Assembly: GCF_003086895.1 (NCBI RefSeq)
Contig: NZ_CP026004.1
Coordinates: 3,012,731-3,076,730 of the forward strand
Direction of reading: 5' to 3'
Source of the DNA: Stenotrophomonas sp. ESTM1D_MKCIP4_1
GTDB lineage: Bacteria > Pseudomonadota > Gammaproteobacteria > Xanthomonadales > Xanthomonadaceae
Length of the DNA stretch: 64,000 nucleotides
In this document: piece after piece, positions 46,902-56,456 of the stretch
Position numbering within the stretch: position 1 is the first letter of the stretch
Layout: each line of letters opens with the position of its first letter
Position numbers and translations under genes: made by a program
The notes under the pieces: generated by a model
What the model saw: the letters and a program-made list of their open reading frames with translations, nothing else
Told to the model about the DNA's origin: nothing
Database searches by the model: none

Positions 46902-48182
46902 CTACAGCGGCACCGACAGCATCGAATCATCGCCCTTGGCGTACGCATCGCGCGCGCGCCGCGGCACCTGCAGGTGCCTGCGATCAGCCGACAGCACCGG
47001 GGTGCGGGTGGAGGATCGCCACTGTGCGGGCAACCGTTGCAAAGCCTGCTCCGGTGCATCCGCCTGCTGCCGCAGCCAGCGCTGCGCCCCCAGCAGCCGC
47101 AGCAGCGCGGCCACATCCTGGCTGCGTGCGGCGTAGTCCTGGTAGGCCGGCGCCGCGATGTCGCTCAGCGTGCATCCGATCATGTTGGACAGGCAGCCCA
47201 TGTCCCAACCGCCGACGCGACTGGCTACCAGTGGCGTGTCAGCGGCCAGCCGGCGGTCATTGGCCGGGTCGCAGGCCCAGCCCATGTTCAGTGCCATGCG
47301 CCCCAGGGTGTGCTGCCGGTCCAGCATCAGCACGGTGCCGGTCTGCTGCAGCGAGGTCTCGATGGCACCCCTGCTCATCGCGAACTCGCCCTGCATGGCC
47401 CTGCACAGGCGCTGGTCGTCGGCCTGCATCGGCTGCAATGCACTTCCGCAGGCGCTTGGCAGCGCCTGGTCCGGTGGAAGCTCAGCCAGCATCTCCGCCA
47501 ACAACTGCACATTTGTGCGCACCATCGCGGCGCCGATCATGCTGTCGATCAACGTATTGCCATTGCGCATCAACCGCCGGCCCAACTGCACCGAACGGCA
47601 GCTGCCTGCCAGCGCCGCCGGAACATTCCCTTCCACGAAGGCCAGCGCATGCTCGCCGCTGCCATCCAGCAGGGCCTGGTAGCGAGGCATCGGGAAGAAC
47701 CCCGTGGCACCGTCGGGCTGGAACGGGCTGTCGAATCGCTCGGCATCGGCCAAGCGGTCCAGGCGCTCATGCAGCCCCGCATGTCCCGCATGGGCGGCGC
47801 GGAACTGCGGGATATCCGCACGGGCCTTGGCCAGGCAGCTTTCGCCCGTGGACCGGCAATAGCCGTGACTATCGACCTTCAGCGCCACGTGCGTGGCCGC
47901 CAGCGCCGAATCGGCCATGGTCGGCGCGGCACCGGCCTGCCAGTGCTGCGCATCCGCGGCCAGCGCAGCCTCGCGCTGGGCAGGGTCCAGGCCGTCGTAA
48001 GGCAGCGTCCACAGCAGCGCGAAACCATTTTTCCCCGGCAGCGGCCTTACGTCCTCCAGCCAGCGCACCTGTTCCCGCTGCGCGGCCGGCAGCGGCCAGA
48101 ACCGCGACAGCGTCCACAGCAGCACCAGCAGTACCACCAGCCCCAGCAGGGCCCGCCCCAGACCACGCAGAATCCTCAACAC
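46902..48182 (-). CDS. Conserved membrane-anchored protein of unknown function
   Basis: This 426-residue protein has one N-terminal helix (about 9-28, ALLGLVVLLVLLWTLSRFW) and a large periplasmic, mostly helical region with seven or more cysteines (for example YCRSTGESC, PSACGS, NMIGCTL). I do not recognise a domain or active-site motif. It is convergent with the DUF4442 gene and divergent from the DUF502 gene. It may belong to a Xanthomonadaceae-specific family. Confidence 0.7.
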   Translation of the reverse strand: MLRILRGLGRALLGLVVLLVLLWTLSRFWPLPAAQREQVRWLEDVRPLPGKNGFALLWTLPYDGLDPAQREAALAADAQHWQAGAAPTMADSALAATHVALKVDSHGYCRSTGESCLAKARADIPQFRAAHAGHAGLHERLDRLADAERFDSPFQPDGATGFFPMPRYQALLDGSGEHALAFVEGNVPAALAGSCRSVQLGRRLMRNGNTLIDSMIGAAMVRTNVQLLAEMLAELPPDQALPSACGSALQPMQADDQRLCRAMQGEFAMSRGAIETSLQQTGTVLMLDRQHTLGRMALNMGWACDPANDRRLAADTPLVASRVGGWDMGCLSNMIGCTLSDIAAPAYQDYAARSQDVAALLRLLGAQRWLRQQADAPEQALQRLPAQWRSSTRTPVLSADRRHLQVPRRARDAYAKGDDSMLSVPL

Positions 48183-48258
48183 AGCATCCCTTCCCTGTCG
48201 GCCACTCCGGCGCCATCGCCCAGCGTAATCCAGCGCCGTCGGCCGCTACAATGCGCAC

Positions 48259-48942
48259 ATGTCGCTCGAAGCCCCCGCCCTGGTCCCCCGCCCTTCCCTG
48301 CAGCGCCTGTTCCTCACCGGCCTGCTCACGCTGTTGCCGATCTGGTTGACCTGGGTCGTGGTGAAGTTCGTCTTCGTGCTGCTGTCGGGCATTTCCAGCC
48401 CGCTGGTCGTGCCGTTGTCCGAAGAAATCGCCACCAACTTCCCCCATTACCTTGGCTGGGTCCGTGCCGAATGGATCCAGGACACCATCGCCCTGCTGGC
48501 CACCCTGCTGGTCATTCTGGCGGTGGGGATGGCCAGCCGCCGCGTGGTCGGGCAGCGCCTGCTGCGCTGGGTCGGTGCCATCATCAAGCGCATTCCGCTG
48601 GCCAGCATCATCTACGACAGCGCAAAGAAGCTGCTGGACATGCTGCAGACCGAGCCGGGCAGCACCCAGCGCGTGGTCCTCATCGACTTCCCGCACCGTG
48701 ACATGAAGTCGGTCGGCCTGGTCACCCGGGTCATCAAGGAACAGGGCACCGACCGCGAACTGGCGGCGGTGTATGTGCCGACCACGCCCAACCCGACCTC
48801 GGGTTATCTGGAAATCGTGCCGGTCGAACTACTCACCCCGACCGACTGGACGGTGGACCAGGCGATGAGCTTCATCATTTCCGGCGGCGCGGTGGCCCCG
48901 GCCAGCGTCCCCTTCACCCGCGCCGGCGAACGCCCGGAGTGA
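48259..48942 (+). CDS. DUF502 family inner-membrane protein
   Basis: This 227-residue protein has two membrane segments (about 15-40 and 76-96) and the motifs GLLTLLPIWLTWVV, IPLASIIYDSAKKLLDML and VYVPTTPNPTSGYLEIVP, which define DUF502. Function is unknown. Its TGA overlaps the GTG start of the next gene, suggesting coupling. Confidence 0.88.
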   Translation: MSLEAPALVPRPSLQRLFLTGLLTLLPIWLTWVVVKFVFVLLSGISSPLVVPLSEEIATNFPHYLGWVRAEWIQDTIALLATLLVILAVGMASRRVVGQRLLRWVGAIIKRIPLASIIYDSAKKLLDMLQTEPGSTQRVVLIDFPHRDMKSVGLVTRVIKEQGTDRELAAVYVPTTPNPTSGYLEIVPVELLTPTDWTVDQAMSFIISGGAVAPASVPFTRAGERPE

Positions 48943-49736
48943 ACGCCGCGCCGCACGACGCGCCGTACGCGCGGCCGCTGCAGGATCGTGCGGTCCTGCT
49001 GTTCATCATCCTGGCCACGTTCTTCTGCGGCAACGCGGTGCTGGCCGAACTGATCGGGGTGAAGATCTTCGCGCTGGAAGACACGCTGGGCATCGATGCC
49101 CTGAACTGGAACCTGTTCGGCCAGACCGGTTCGTTGAGCTTCACCGCCGGCACGCTGCTGTGGCCGGTGGTGTTCATCATGACCGACACCATCAATGAGT
49201 TCTTCGGCAAGCGCGGGGTGCGCTTCATCTCGTGGCTGGCCGTGGTGCTCATCGCCTATGGGTTCCTGTTTGCCTTCGCGGCCATCTCGCTGGCCCCGGC
49301 CAGCTGGTGGGTCACCTCGATGGATGCGCACGGCGTGCCGGATTACCAGGCCGCATTTGCGGCGGTGTTCGGCCAGGGCATGTGGACCATCGCCGGCTCG
49401 CTGGTCGCGTTTCTGGTGGGTCAGCTGATCGACGTCGCGGTGTTCCACCGTATCCGCCAGGCCACCGGCGAGCGCCACGTGTGGCTGCGTGCCACCGGTT
49501 CGACCGCCGTATCGCAGCTGGTGGACAGCTTCGTGGTCATCTGGATCGCCTTCGTGCTGGGCCCGCAGAAGTGGCCCACCTCGTTGTTCCTGGCCGTCAG
49601 CAGCGTCAACTATGTCTACAAGATGGGCTTTGCCATCGCACTGATCCCCCTGCTGTACCTGATGCGACGCGCCATCACCCGCTATCTGGGCGAAGCGCGC
49701 GCCGCACAACTGCGTGCTGCAGCGGCGGCTGACTGA
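48939..49736 (+). CDS. Queuosine precursor transporter (YhhQ/VUT family)
   Basis: This 265-residue protein has about six membrane helices and the family motifs FFCGNAVLAELIGVKIF, TAGTLLWPVVFIMTDTINEFFGK, RATGSTAVSQLVDSFVVIWIAF and YKMGFAIALIPLLY. YhhQ imports preQ0/preQ1 for queuosine tRNA modification. The GTG start overlaps the DUF502 stop by 4 nt. No queuosine genes adjoin it here. Confidence 0.88.
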   Translation: MNAAPHDAPYARPLQDRAVLLFIILATFFCGNAVLAELIGVKIFALEDTLGIDALNWNLFGQTGSLSFTAGTLLWPVVFIMTDTINEFFGKRGVRFISWLAVVLIAYGFLFAFAAISLAPASWWVTSMDAHGVPDYQAAFAAVFGQGMWTIAGSLVAFLVGQLIDVAVFHRIRQATGERHVWLRATGSTAVSQLVDSFVVIWIAFVLGPQKWPTSLFLAVSSVNYVYKMGFAIALIPLLYLMRRAITRYLGEARAAQLRAAAAAD

Positions 49737-49830
49737 AGCCCCAGCGACAGCAAGCTGACTGCGCCTTCACGCTGGCCGTACGCGCGCGGATCGTGCAAGC
49801 TCCACGGTCTGTGTTCCACGGAAGCTCCTG

Positions 49831-51750
49831 ATGCCGTATTCCCCCCGCGTCCTGGCCGCCGCCATCGCTGCGTTGTTCCTGTTCAGTGCCGTACCGTCGG
49901 CCGAAGCAGCGAAGAAGAAGGCCAGCCGCCCCGCCGCCGCGCAGAGCCGCCAGGCCGCCAAACCCAAGGCCAAACCGCGTGCGGCCCCGCGTCGCGCCGC
50001 CCCGCGGCCCATCGCCCCGGCCCGCGCCGTGCCCAAGCAGGTACAGCTTGAGCGCCTGTACGACGAATACTGGGAAGCCTCCATGCGGTTGAACCCGCTG
50101 CAGGCCACGTTCCAGGGCGACGCCCGCTACAACGACCAGCTGCCCAACATCCTGTCGGCCGCATGGCGCCAGCAGTCGCACGATTTCACCACGCAATGGC
50201 TCGGCAAGGTCGAAAAGGTCGGCAGTGAGGGCCTGCAGGGCCAGGATCTGCTCAGCTACGAGATCTTCGTGCGCGATGCGCGCGCCTCGCTGGCCGCCGA
50301 GCGCTACCCGAGCTGGATGATGCCCATCAGCCAGTACTACAACATCGGCAGCATCATGGCGATCCTCGGCGCCGGCGCCGGCGCCCAGCCGTTCAACACG
50401 GTCAAGGATTACGACACCTGGTCGCGCCGCTCGCTGGGCATCCCCGATCTGTTCAACCAGGCCATCGACAACATGCGCCAGGGCATGAAGGCCGGCGTGG
50501 TGCAACCGCGCGACCTGATGGAAAAGGTGCTGCCGCAGCTGGATGCGGTGATCACCGCCACCGCCGAAGAGAGCATCTTCTGGTCCCCCATCAGGACCAT
50601 GCCGAGCGATATCCCGGCGGAAGAAAAGGCGCGCATCAGCGCCGAGTACAAGCGCATGATCGAACTGCGCATCATGCCGTCCTACCGTGCCCTGCGCGGC
50701 TTCATCGCCACCGAGTACCTGCCGGCCACCCGCAGCAGCAGCGGCCTGGGCGCGCTGCCCGACGGACAGGGCTGGTACGCCAACCTGATCGTACAGACCA
50801 CCGCCAGCGACCAGACGGCCGCCCAGCTGCATGCGCTGGGCGAACAGCGCGTGCAGGAGCTGAGCGCGCAGATCGCCACGGTCATGAAGGACAACAAACT
50901 GCGCGGTTCGCAGTCCAAGGTCCTGAAGAACATGCGCACGGACCGTCAGTTCCAGTACAGCGACCCCAACGCACTGATCAACCGCTACCGCCAGGTGCAG
51001 CAGCAGGTGGATGCACGCCTGCCGCAGGTGCTCGATACCCTGCCCAAGGATCACCTGGAAGTGCACGCGGTCGAACCGGACCGTGCACTGACCGCCGCCG
51101 CGGCCGCCTACCAGCCCGGCCAGCCGGGGCAAGCGGGCGTGCTCTACATCAACACCCGCGACCTGCCCAGCCGCAAGCGCTGGAACGTCCCCGTGCAGTA
51201 TCTGCACGAAGGCATCCCGGGCCACCATGTGCAGCTGGGCCTGCAGCAGGAACTGGCAAAGCTGCCGCGCTTCCGCCGCCTCGGCGGCGACCTGGCCTTC
51301 GTCGAAGGCTGGGGCCTGTATGCCGAAACCCTGGGCGACGACCTGGGCGTCTACAGCGACCCCTACGACCGCATCGGCTACCTGTACTCTCGGCTGCTGC
51401 GCGCGGCGCGCGTGGTTGCCGATACCGGCGTGCATGCGCAGGGCTGGAGCAAGCAGCAGGCGGTGAGCTACCTGCAGAAGACCGCAGACATGAGCGAGGA
51501 CGACGCCAGCGCGGAAGTGGAACGGATCATGGCCCAGCCGGGCCAGGCGCTCTCCAACGTGGCGGGCCTGAACCGCATCCTGGCCCTGCGCGACAAGGCC
51601 AAGGCCCGCCAGGGCGCGGCATTCGACCTGCGCCGCTTCCACGCCGAAGTGCTGAAGGACGGCTCGATGCCGCTGGATGTGCTCGAACGCAAGGTGGACC
51701 GTTGGCTCGAACAACCCGCCGCAGCGACGCCGGCAGCGGCAACGCCATGA
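49831..51750 (+). CDS. DUF885 family exported protein (putative metallopeptidase)
   Basis: This 639-residue protein has a signal peptide (about 1-26), a Lys/Ala/Pro-rich linker (about 27-70) and a helical DUF885 domain. The likely zinc motif is HEGIPGHH (in VQYLHEGIPGHHVQLGLQQE), with FVEGWGLYAETLGDDLG downstream. Relatives are M32-like carboxypeptidase-fold proteins; the substrate is unknown. It is followed by an overlapping VOC gene (ATGA). Confidence 0.85.
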   Translation: MPYSPRVLAAAIAALFLFSAVPSAEAAKKKASRPAAAQSRQAAKPKAKPRAAPRRAAPRPIAPARAVPKQVQLERLYDEYWEASMRLNPLQATFQGDARYNDQLPNILSAAWRQQSHDFTTQWLGKVEKVGSEGLQGQDLLSYEIFVRDARASLAAERYPSWMMPISQYYNIGSIMAILGAGAGAQPFNTVKDYDTWSRRSLGIPDLFNQAIDNMRQGMKAGVVQPRDLMEKVLPQLDAVITATAEESIFWSPIRTMPSDIPAEEKARISAEYKRMIELRIMPSYRALRGFIATEYLPATRSSSGLGALPDGQGWYANLIVQTTASDQTAAQLHALGEQRVQELSAQIATVMKDNKLRGSQSKVLKNMRTDRQFQYSDPNALINRYRQVQQQVDARLPQVLDTLPKDHLEVHAVEPDRALTAAAAAYQPGQPGQAGVLYINTRDLPSRKRWNVPVQYLHEGIPGHHVQLGLQQELAKLPRFRRLGGDLAFVEGWGLYAETLGDDLGVYSDPYDRIGYLYSRLLRAARVVADTGVHAQGWSKQQAVSYLQKTADMSEDDASAEVERIMAQPGQALSNVAGLNRILALRDKAKARQGAAFDLRRFHAEVLKDGSMPLDVLERKVDRWLEQPAAATPAAATP

Positions 51751-52154
51751 ACGGCGTAGCCACCGGCGGCCTGCTGGGCATCCACCATGCCGCCGTGATC
51801 TGCAGCGATTACGCACGTTCCAGGGATTTCTACGTACGCATCCTCGGCCTGCGCGTGCTGGCCGAGAACCACCGTGCCGCGCGTGACTCCTGGAAGCTCG
51901 ATCTGGCACTGCCCGACGGTGGCCAGCTGGAACTGTTCTCGTTCCCCGCGCCGCCGCCGCGGCCCAGCCGCCCGGAGGCCCAGGGCCTGCGCCATCTGGC
52001 CTTCCGGGTCGCCGCGCTGGAACCGTTCATCCAGCGCCTGGCCGACGACGGCGTCGCCTGCGAACCGATCCGTGTGGACGAGTACACCGGCGCCCGCTTC
52101 ACCTTCTTCGCCGACCCCGACGGCCTGCCGCTGGAGCTGTACGAATTCGTCTGA
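51747..52154 (+). CDS. VOC family protein (glyoxalase-like)
   Basis: This 135-residue protein carries one vicinal oxygen chelate domain: GIHHAAVICSDYARSRDFYVRILGLRVL, LRHLAFRV and FADPDGLPLELYEFV, giving the His/Glu metal ligands. It resembles the YaeR/GloA2 subgroup of unknown substrate. The ATG overlaps the DUF885 stop by 4 nt. Confidence 0.85.
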   Translation: MNGVATGGLLGIHHAAVICSDYARSRDFYVRILGLRVLAENHRAARDSWKLDLALPDGGQLELFSFPAPPPRPSRPEAQGLRHLAFRVAALEPFIQRLADDGVACEPIRVDEYTGARFTFFADPDGLPLELYEFV

Positions 52155-52157
52155 CCC

Positions 52158-52253
52158 GGGGTCGGATCCCTTTCCACGGGAAAGGGCTCCGACCCCGTGC
52201 ACGCAATCCCCAATGGGGTCAGAGCCCGTTGCGCAGCAACGGGCTCCGACCCC
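52158..52253. repeat. Two GGGGTC-type palindromes
   Basis: At 52158-52196 the arms GGGGTCGGATCCCTTTCC and GGAAAGGGCTCCGACCCC-type sequence form a hairpin. At 52215-52253 lies a near-exact copy of the 39-bp element at 14328-14366. They sit in a 279-bp gap after the VOC gene. Confidence 0.8.
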
Positions 52254-52287
52254 GTGCCGACCAACAGCCGCGTGAACCTGTCAGAGG

Positions 52288-52339
52288 CCACGGAATGCCG
52301 CTCTTGATCTGGAGGTTGCCGGCCAGCGGCCGGCACTAC
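52288..52339 (-). repeat. SMAG plus conserved flank
   Basis: An inverted SMAG (52317-52339, ending in CTAC) is followed on the minus strand by AAGAGCGGCATTCCGTGG (52288-52305). The same SMAG and the same 18-bp flank occur at 14191-14242. Confidence 0.8.
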
Positions 52340-52433
52340 CGCAGGTGCACGCCCCCCTTCCCCATACCCCGCCGAATGGGTATACAGTCGCCCTGTACCG
52401 GCACCGTGCCGGAATGAACCCTGGGAGGGGACC

Positions 52434-52877
52434 ATGCGCAAGACCTTAAAGACCCTGTTGCTGGCACTGCCGCTGTGCCTGGCCGCCCTGTCGGCCCAGG
52501 CCGCCGACAGCGCTGCCGGCCGCTGGAAGACCATCGACGACAAGACCGGCAAGGTGAAGTCGATCGTGGAAATCAGCCAGGCCGCCAACGGCACGCTGAC
52601 CGGCAAAGTGGTCGAGATCCTGCACTCGGACAAGGGCCCGAACCCGGTCTGCGATGGCTGCGAAGGCGCCAACAAGAACAAGCCGGTCAAGGGCATGACC
52701 ATCCTCTGGAACCTGAAGTCCGACGGCGGCAACAAGTGGTCCGGCGGCACCATCCTCGACCCGGCCAACGGCAAGACCTACAAATCGAAGATGGAACTGC
52801 AGACCGGCGGCACCAAGCTGGACGTGGCCGGCTGCATCGCCTTCATCTGCCGTACCCAGACCTGGGTGCGCGAGTAA
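52434..52877 (+). CDS. DUF2147 domain-containing exported protein
   Basis: This 147-residue protein has a signal peptide (LLLALPLCLAALSAQAA, cleavage near 24) and the DUF2147 lipocalin-like body: GRWKTIDDKTGKVKSIVEI, VCDGCEGANKNKPVKGM and GGTILDPANGKTYKSKMEL. Two cysteine pairs may form disulfides. GGAGGGG precedes the ATG. Function is unknown. Confidence 0.9.
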   Translation: MRKTLKTLLLALPLCLAALSAQAADSAAGRWKTIDDKTGKVKSIVEISQAANGTLTGKVVEILHSDKGPNPVCDGCEGANKNKPVKGMTILWNLKSDGGNKWSGGTILDPANGKTYKSKMELQTGGTKLDVAGCIAFICRTQTWVRE

Positions 52878-52979
52878 CCGCCCCGGCCCGCGCCGTATCC
52901 CCGTGACCCGGCCCCGGCCGGGTCACCTCGTTGCAGGCATGCGATAATCTGCGGTTCCCCTCGGCTGCACCCCGCGACC

Positions 52980-55055
52980 ATGACCCGTACCGCGCTCGTC
53001 ACCACCGCCCTGCCCTATGCCAACGGCCCCCTGCACCTGGGCCATCTGGTCGGCTACATCCAGGCTGACATCTGGGTGCGCGCGCGGCGAATGAGCGGCG
53101 GCAAGGCCTGGTTCGTCTGCGCCGACGACACCCACGGCACGCCCATCATGCTGGCCGCGGAAAAGGCCGGGGTCACCCCGGAAACCTTCATCGCCAACAT
53201 CCAGGCCGGCCATGAGCGCGATTTCGCTGCCTTCGGCGTGGCCTTCGACCACTACGACTCGACCAATTCGGCGGCCAACAAGGCACTGACCGAGCAGTTC
53301 TACCTGAAGCTGGAAGCGGCCGGCCACATCAGCCGTCGCTCGGTGGCGCAGTTCTACGACCCGGCCAAGGGCATGTTCCTGCCCGACCGCTACATCAAGG
53401 GCATCTGCCCCAACTGTGGCAGCGCCGACCAGTACGGCGACAACTGCGAAGTCTGCGGCGCCACCTACAACCCGACCGACCTGAAGGATCCGAAGTCGGT
53501 GATTTCCGGTGCCACGCCGGAAATCCGCGATTCGGAACACTTCTTCTTCGAGGTCGGCCGTTTTGAAGGCTTCCTGCGCACCTGGCTGGCCGGCGATGTC
53601 GCCCTGCCCGGCGTGAAGGCCAAGCTGATGGAGTGGCTGGACGCCGAAGGCGGCCTGCGCGCCTGGGACATCTCGCGCGATGCACCGTATTTTGGTTTCG
53701 AGATTCCCGGCCAGCCGGGCAAGTACTTCTACGTCTGGCTGGATGCGCCCATCGGCTACCTGTCCAGCTTCCAGACCCTGTGCGGCAAGCTGGGCGAAGA
53801 CTTTGAATCGCACCTGCGCGAAGGCACCAGCACCGAACTGCACCACTTCATCGGCAAGGACATCGTCAACTTCCACGGCCTGTTCTGGCCGGCGGTGCTG
53901 CACGGTACCGGCCACCGCGCGCCCACCCGCCTGCACGTCAACGGCTACCTGATGGTCGACGGCGCGAAGATGAGCAAGTCGCGCGGCACCTTCGTAATGG
54001 CGCGCACCTTCCTCGACGCCGGCCTGGAACCGGAAGCCCTGCGTTACTACTACGCGGCCAAGACCAGCGGCGGCGTGGACGATCTCGACCTGAACCTGGG
54101 CGACTTCGTGGCACGCGTGAATGCCGATCTGGTCGGCAAGTTCGTCAACCTGGCCAGCCGCTGCGCCGGCTTCATCAGCAAGCGCTTCGACGGCCTGCTG
54201 GCCGCGCAGCTGCCCGACGCAGCGCAGTACCAGCGTTTCGTCGATGGCCTGGCGCCGATCCGTGAAGCCTACGAGCGCAACGACCCGGCCGCCGCCATCC
54301 GCCTGACCATGACCCTGGCCGACGAAGCCAACCGCTACATTGACGAGGTCAAGCCGTGGGTCATCGCCAAGCAGGAAGGCGCCGATGCGCAGCTGCAGGC
54401 GGTGTGCAGCCAGGGTCTGAACCTGTTCCGCGTGCTGGTCACCGCACTGAAGCCGGTGCTGCCGGCCACCGCCGCCCAGGCCGAAGCCTTCCTGGCCGCG
54501 CCGGTAACCGACTGGACCGCACTGGCACAGCCGCTGCTGGCCCACCGCATCGCCGAGTACACCCCGCTGTTCACCCGTATCGACCCGAAGAAGATTGACG
54601 CCATGATCGACGCCTCCAAGGACACCCTGCAGCCGGCCGCCGCTGCCGCACCCGCCGCCAAGACCGACGCCGTGAAGCCGGCAGCCCCGGCCAAGGACGA
54701 GGCGAAGAGCGCCGACGCACCGGCCTACATCGGCATCGATGATTTCGCCAAGCTCGACCTGCGCATCGGCAAGGTGCTGGTTTGCGAATTCGTGGAAGGC
54801 TCGGACAAGCTGCTGCGCTTTGAACTGGATGCCGGTGATCTGGGCAAGCGCCAGATCTTCTCCGGCATCCGCGGCAGCTACGGCGAGCCGGAAACGCTGG
54901 TCGGCCGCAGCGTGGTGTTCATCGCCAACCTGGCCCCGCGCAAGATGCGCTTCGGCCTGAGCGAAGGCATGATCCTGTCGGCCGGTTTCGACGGTGGCGC
55001 GCTGGCCCTGCTGGATGCAGACAGCGGCGCGCAGCCGGGCATGCCGGTCCGCTGA
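52980..55055 (+). CDS. metG: Methionyl-tRNA synthetase
   Basis: This 691-residue class I synthetase has HLGH at 19-22 (NGPLHLGHLVGY), two zinc knuckles (CPNCGSADQYGDNCEVCG), catalytic loop KMSKS (about 328-332) and a C-terminal EMAP/Trbp tRNA-binding domain (about 585-691) joined by an Ala/Pro/Lys linker. It charges tRNA-Met and initiator tRNA. The length matches E. coli MetG. Confidence 0.97.
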   Translation: MTRTALVTTALPYANGPLHLGHLVGYIQADIWVRARRMSGGKAWFVCADDTHGTPIMLAAEKAGVTPETFIANIQAGHERDFAAFGVAFDHYDSTNSAANKALTEQFYLKLEAAGHISRRSVAQFYDPAKGMFLPDRYIKGICPNCGSADQYGDNCEVCGATYNPTDLKDPKSVISGATPEIRDSEHFFFEVGRFEGFLRTWLAGDVALPGVKAKLMEWLDAEGGLRAWDISRDAPYFGFEIPGQPGKYFYVWLDAPIGYLSSFQTLCGKLGEDFESHLREGTSTELHHFIGKDIVNFHGLFWPAVLHGTGHRAPTRLHVNGYLMVDGAKMSKSRGTFVMARTFLDAGLEPEALRYYYAAKTSGGVDDLDLNLGDFVARVNADLVGKFVNLASRCAGFISKRFDGLLAAQLPDAAQYQRFVDGLAPIREAYERNDPAAAIRLTMTLADEANRYIDEVKPWVIAKQEGADAQLQAVCSQGLNLFRVLVTALKPVLPATAAQAEAFLAAPVTDWTALAQPLLAHRIAEYTPLFTRIDPKKIDAMIDASKDTLQPAAAAAPAAKTDAVKPAAPAKDEAKSADAPAYIGIDDFAKLDLRIGKVLVCEFVEGSDKLLRFELDAGDLGKRQIFSGIRGSYGEPETLVGRSVVFIANLAPRKMRFGLSEGMILSAGFDGGALALLDADSGAQPGMPVR

Positions 55056-55114
55056 TGCCGTGCGGGCGCGCTCTGCAGCGCGCCCCTCCACGCAACGCCA
55101 CGGAAGGCACCGCC

Positions 55115-55720
55115 ATGGGAGAGAGCAGGATGGAATTGGCGCTGTTCGATTTCGACCACACCGTTACCACCTGTGACACCTACGGGCGCTTCCTGCGCCG
55201 CGTCGCCACGCCCGAGCAACTGGCGCGTGCGTGGTGGAAAGTGGGCCCCTGGCTGCTGGCCTACCGCCTGCGCATCATTTCGGCCGCGCGCATCCGTGCG
55301 CGCGTCACCCGCCTCACCTTCAGCGAACGCCACAGCGATGACATCGCCACGCTGGCGGCCGGTTTCGCGCGTGAGGTCCTGCCCGAGGTGGTGCGCCCGG
55401 AAATGCTGGAACAGATCCGCTGGCACAAGGAACAACAGCACACCGTGGTGATCGTGTCCGGTTCGCTGGATCTGTACCTGCGGCCCTGGTGCGAACAGCT
55501 GGGGCTGCAGTTGATCTGCAACCGGCTGGAAAGCCAGGATGGCCGCCTCACCGGGCGCTACGCGGGCGGCGACTGTGGTCCGCGCAAGGTCGAGCACATC
55601 CGTCGCCAGTTCGACCTGTCGCGTTACCTGCGCATCCACGCCTACGGCGACAGCTACGAAGACCGCCCGATGCTGGCCCTCGCCCACGAGCGCTGGTACC
55701 GCGGCAAACCCCTGAAGTAA
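55115..55720 (+). CDS. HAD-IB family phosphatase
   Basis: This 201-residue hydrolase has HAD motif [13 protein letters not shown], motif [13 protein letters not shown], motif III Lys in GPRKVEHI and motif [13 protein letters not shown]. The SerB/CicA-like HAD-IB group acts on phosphoserine or related small phosphates; no substrate can be named. GGAAGG precedes the ATG at 55115, and a second ATG is at 55130. Confidence 0.88.
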   Translation: MGESRMELALFDFDHTVTTCDTYGRFLRRVATPEQLARAWWKVGPWLLAYRLRIISAARIRARVTRLTFSERHSDDIATLAAGFAREVLPEVVRPEMLEQIRWHKEQQHTVVIVSGSLDLYLRPWCEQLGLQLICNRLESQDGRLTGRYAGGDCGPRKVEHIRRQFDLSRYLRIHAYGDSYEDRPMLALAHERWYRGKPLK

Positions 55721-55743
55721 CCAACGCGCAGCCTTCGCCACGC

Positions 55744-56157
55744 ATGAGCCTGATTCCACCCCTGACCGAACGCCTGGACCGCTTGCTGCCGCAGACCCAA
55801 TGCGGGCAATGCGGCTATGACGGCTGCCGCCCGTATGCGCAGGCGATGGCACGTGGCGAAGCCGGCGTGGACCGCTGCCCACCCGGCGGCGATGCCGGTG
55901 CACGCGCACTGGCCCAGGTCCTCGGCGTGCCCGCCCTTCCGTTCGACCGCACGCGCGGCCAGCACAAAGCGCCGCAGGTGGCGGTGATCGTGGAAGCGGA
56001 CTGCATCGGCTGCACCAAGTGCATCCAGGCCTGCCCGGTGGACGCCATCGTCGGCGGCGCCAAGTACATGCACACGGTCATTGCCGACCTCTGCACCGGC
56101 TGCGAGCTGTGCATCCCGCCGTGCCCGGTGGACTGCATCGACCTGGCACCGCGCTAA
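55744..56157 (+). CDS. rsxB: RsxB/RnfB-type ferredoxin (stand-alone)
   Basis: This 137-residue iron-sulfur protein has an N-terminal Fe-S motif (Cys20, 23, 28, 45 in [18 protein letters not shown]) and two 4Fe-4S ferredoxin motifs ([12 protein letters not shown] and [12 protein letters not shown]). It matches the soluble part of RnfB/RsxB but lacks the N-terminal membrane anchor, and no other rnf genes adjoin it. It probably shuttles electrons for another partner. A GGGGTC palindrome follows the stop. Confidence 0.88.
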   Translation: MSLIPPLTERLDRLLPQTQCGQCGYDGCRPYAQAMARGEAGVDRCPPGGDAGARALAQVLGVPALPFDRTRGQHKAPQVAVIVEADCIGCTKCIQACPVDAIVGGAKYMHTVIADLCTGCELCIPPCPVDCIDLAPR

Positions 56158-56456
56158 CGGGGTCAGAGCGGACGTGTTGGGGTCAGATCCCTTTCCGCAG
56201 GAAAGGGCTCTGACCCTCGGCCGGACACTCGGCCAAAACCAAGTCGCAATCGACCCATTCGGCGCCATCACCCACGCTGCCAAACACGACACCTGTCGCA
56301 CATCGCCCGCGTGTTGACGGGCCCTGCGCCAGCACGCGCAGGGCGGGCTGGGCAGCATGCAACAATTCTGAAATTGGCCTGCACAGGGTCGAAATACAAC
56401 AAACCTCATTGGTAGTGCGCAGCATCGGGGCTACAGATGTCGTGCCACCGGAAGAA
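56158..56456. repeat. Intergenic stretch with GGGGTC palindrome
   Basis: At 56179-56216 there is a GGGGTC-type palindrome (GGGGTCAGATCCCTTTCC, loop GCA, then GGAAAGGGCTCTGACCC). The rest (56217-56456) shows no gene; it may hold the promoter of the structured leader. Confidence 0.65.
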
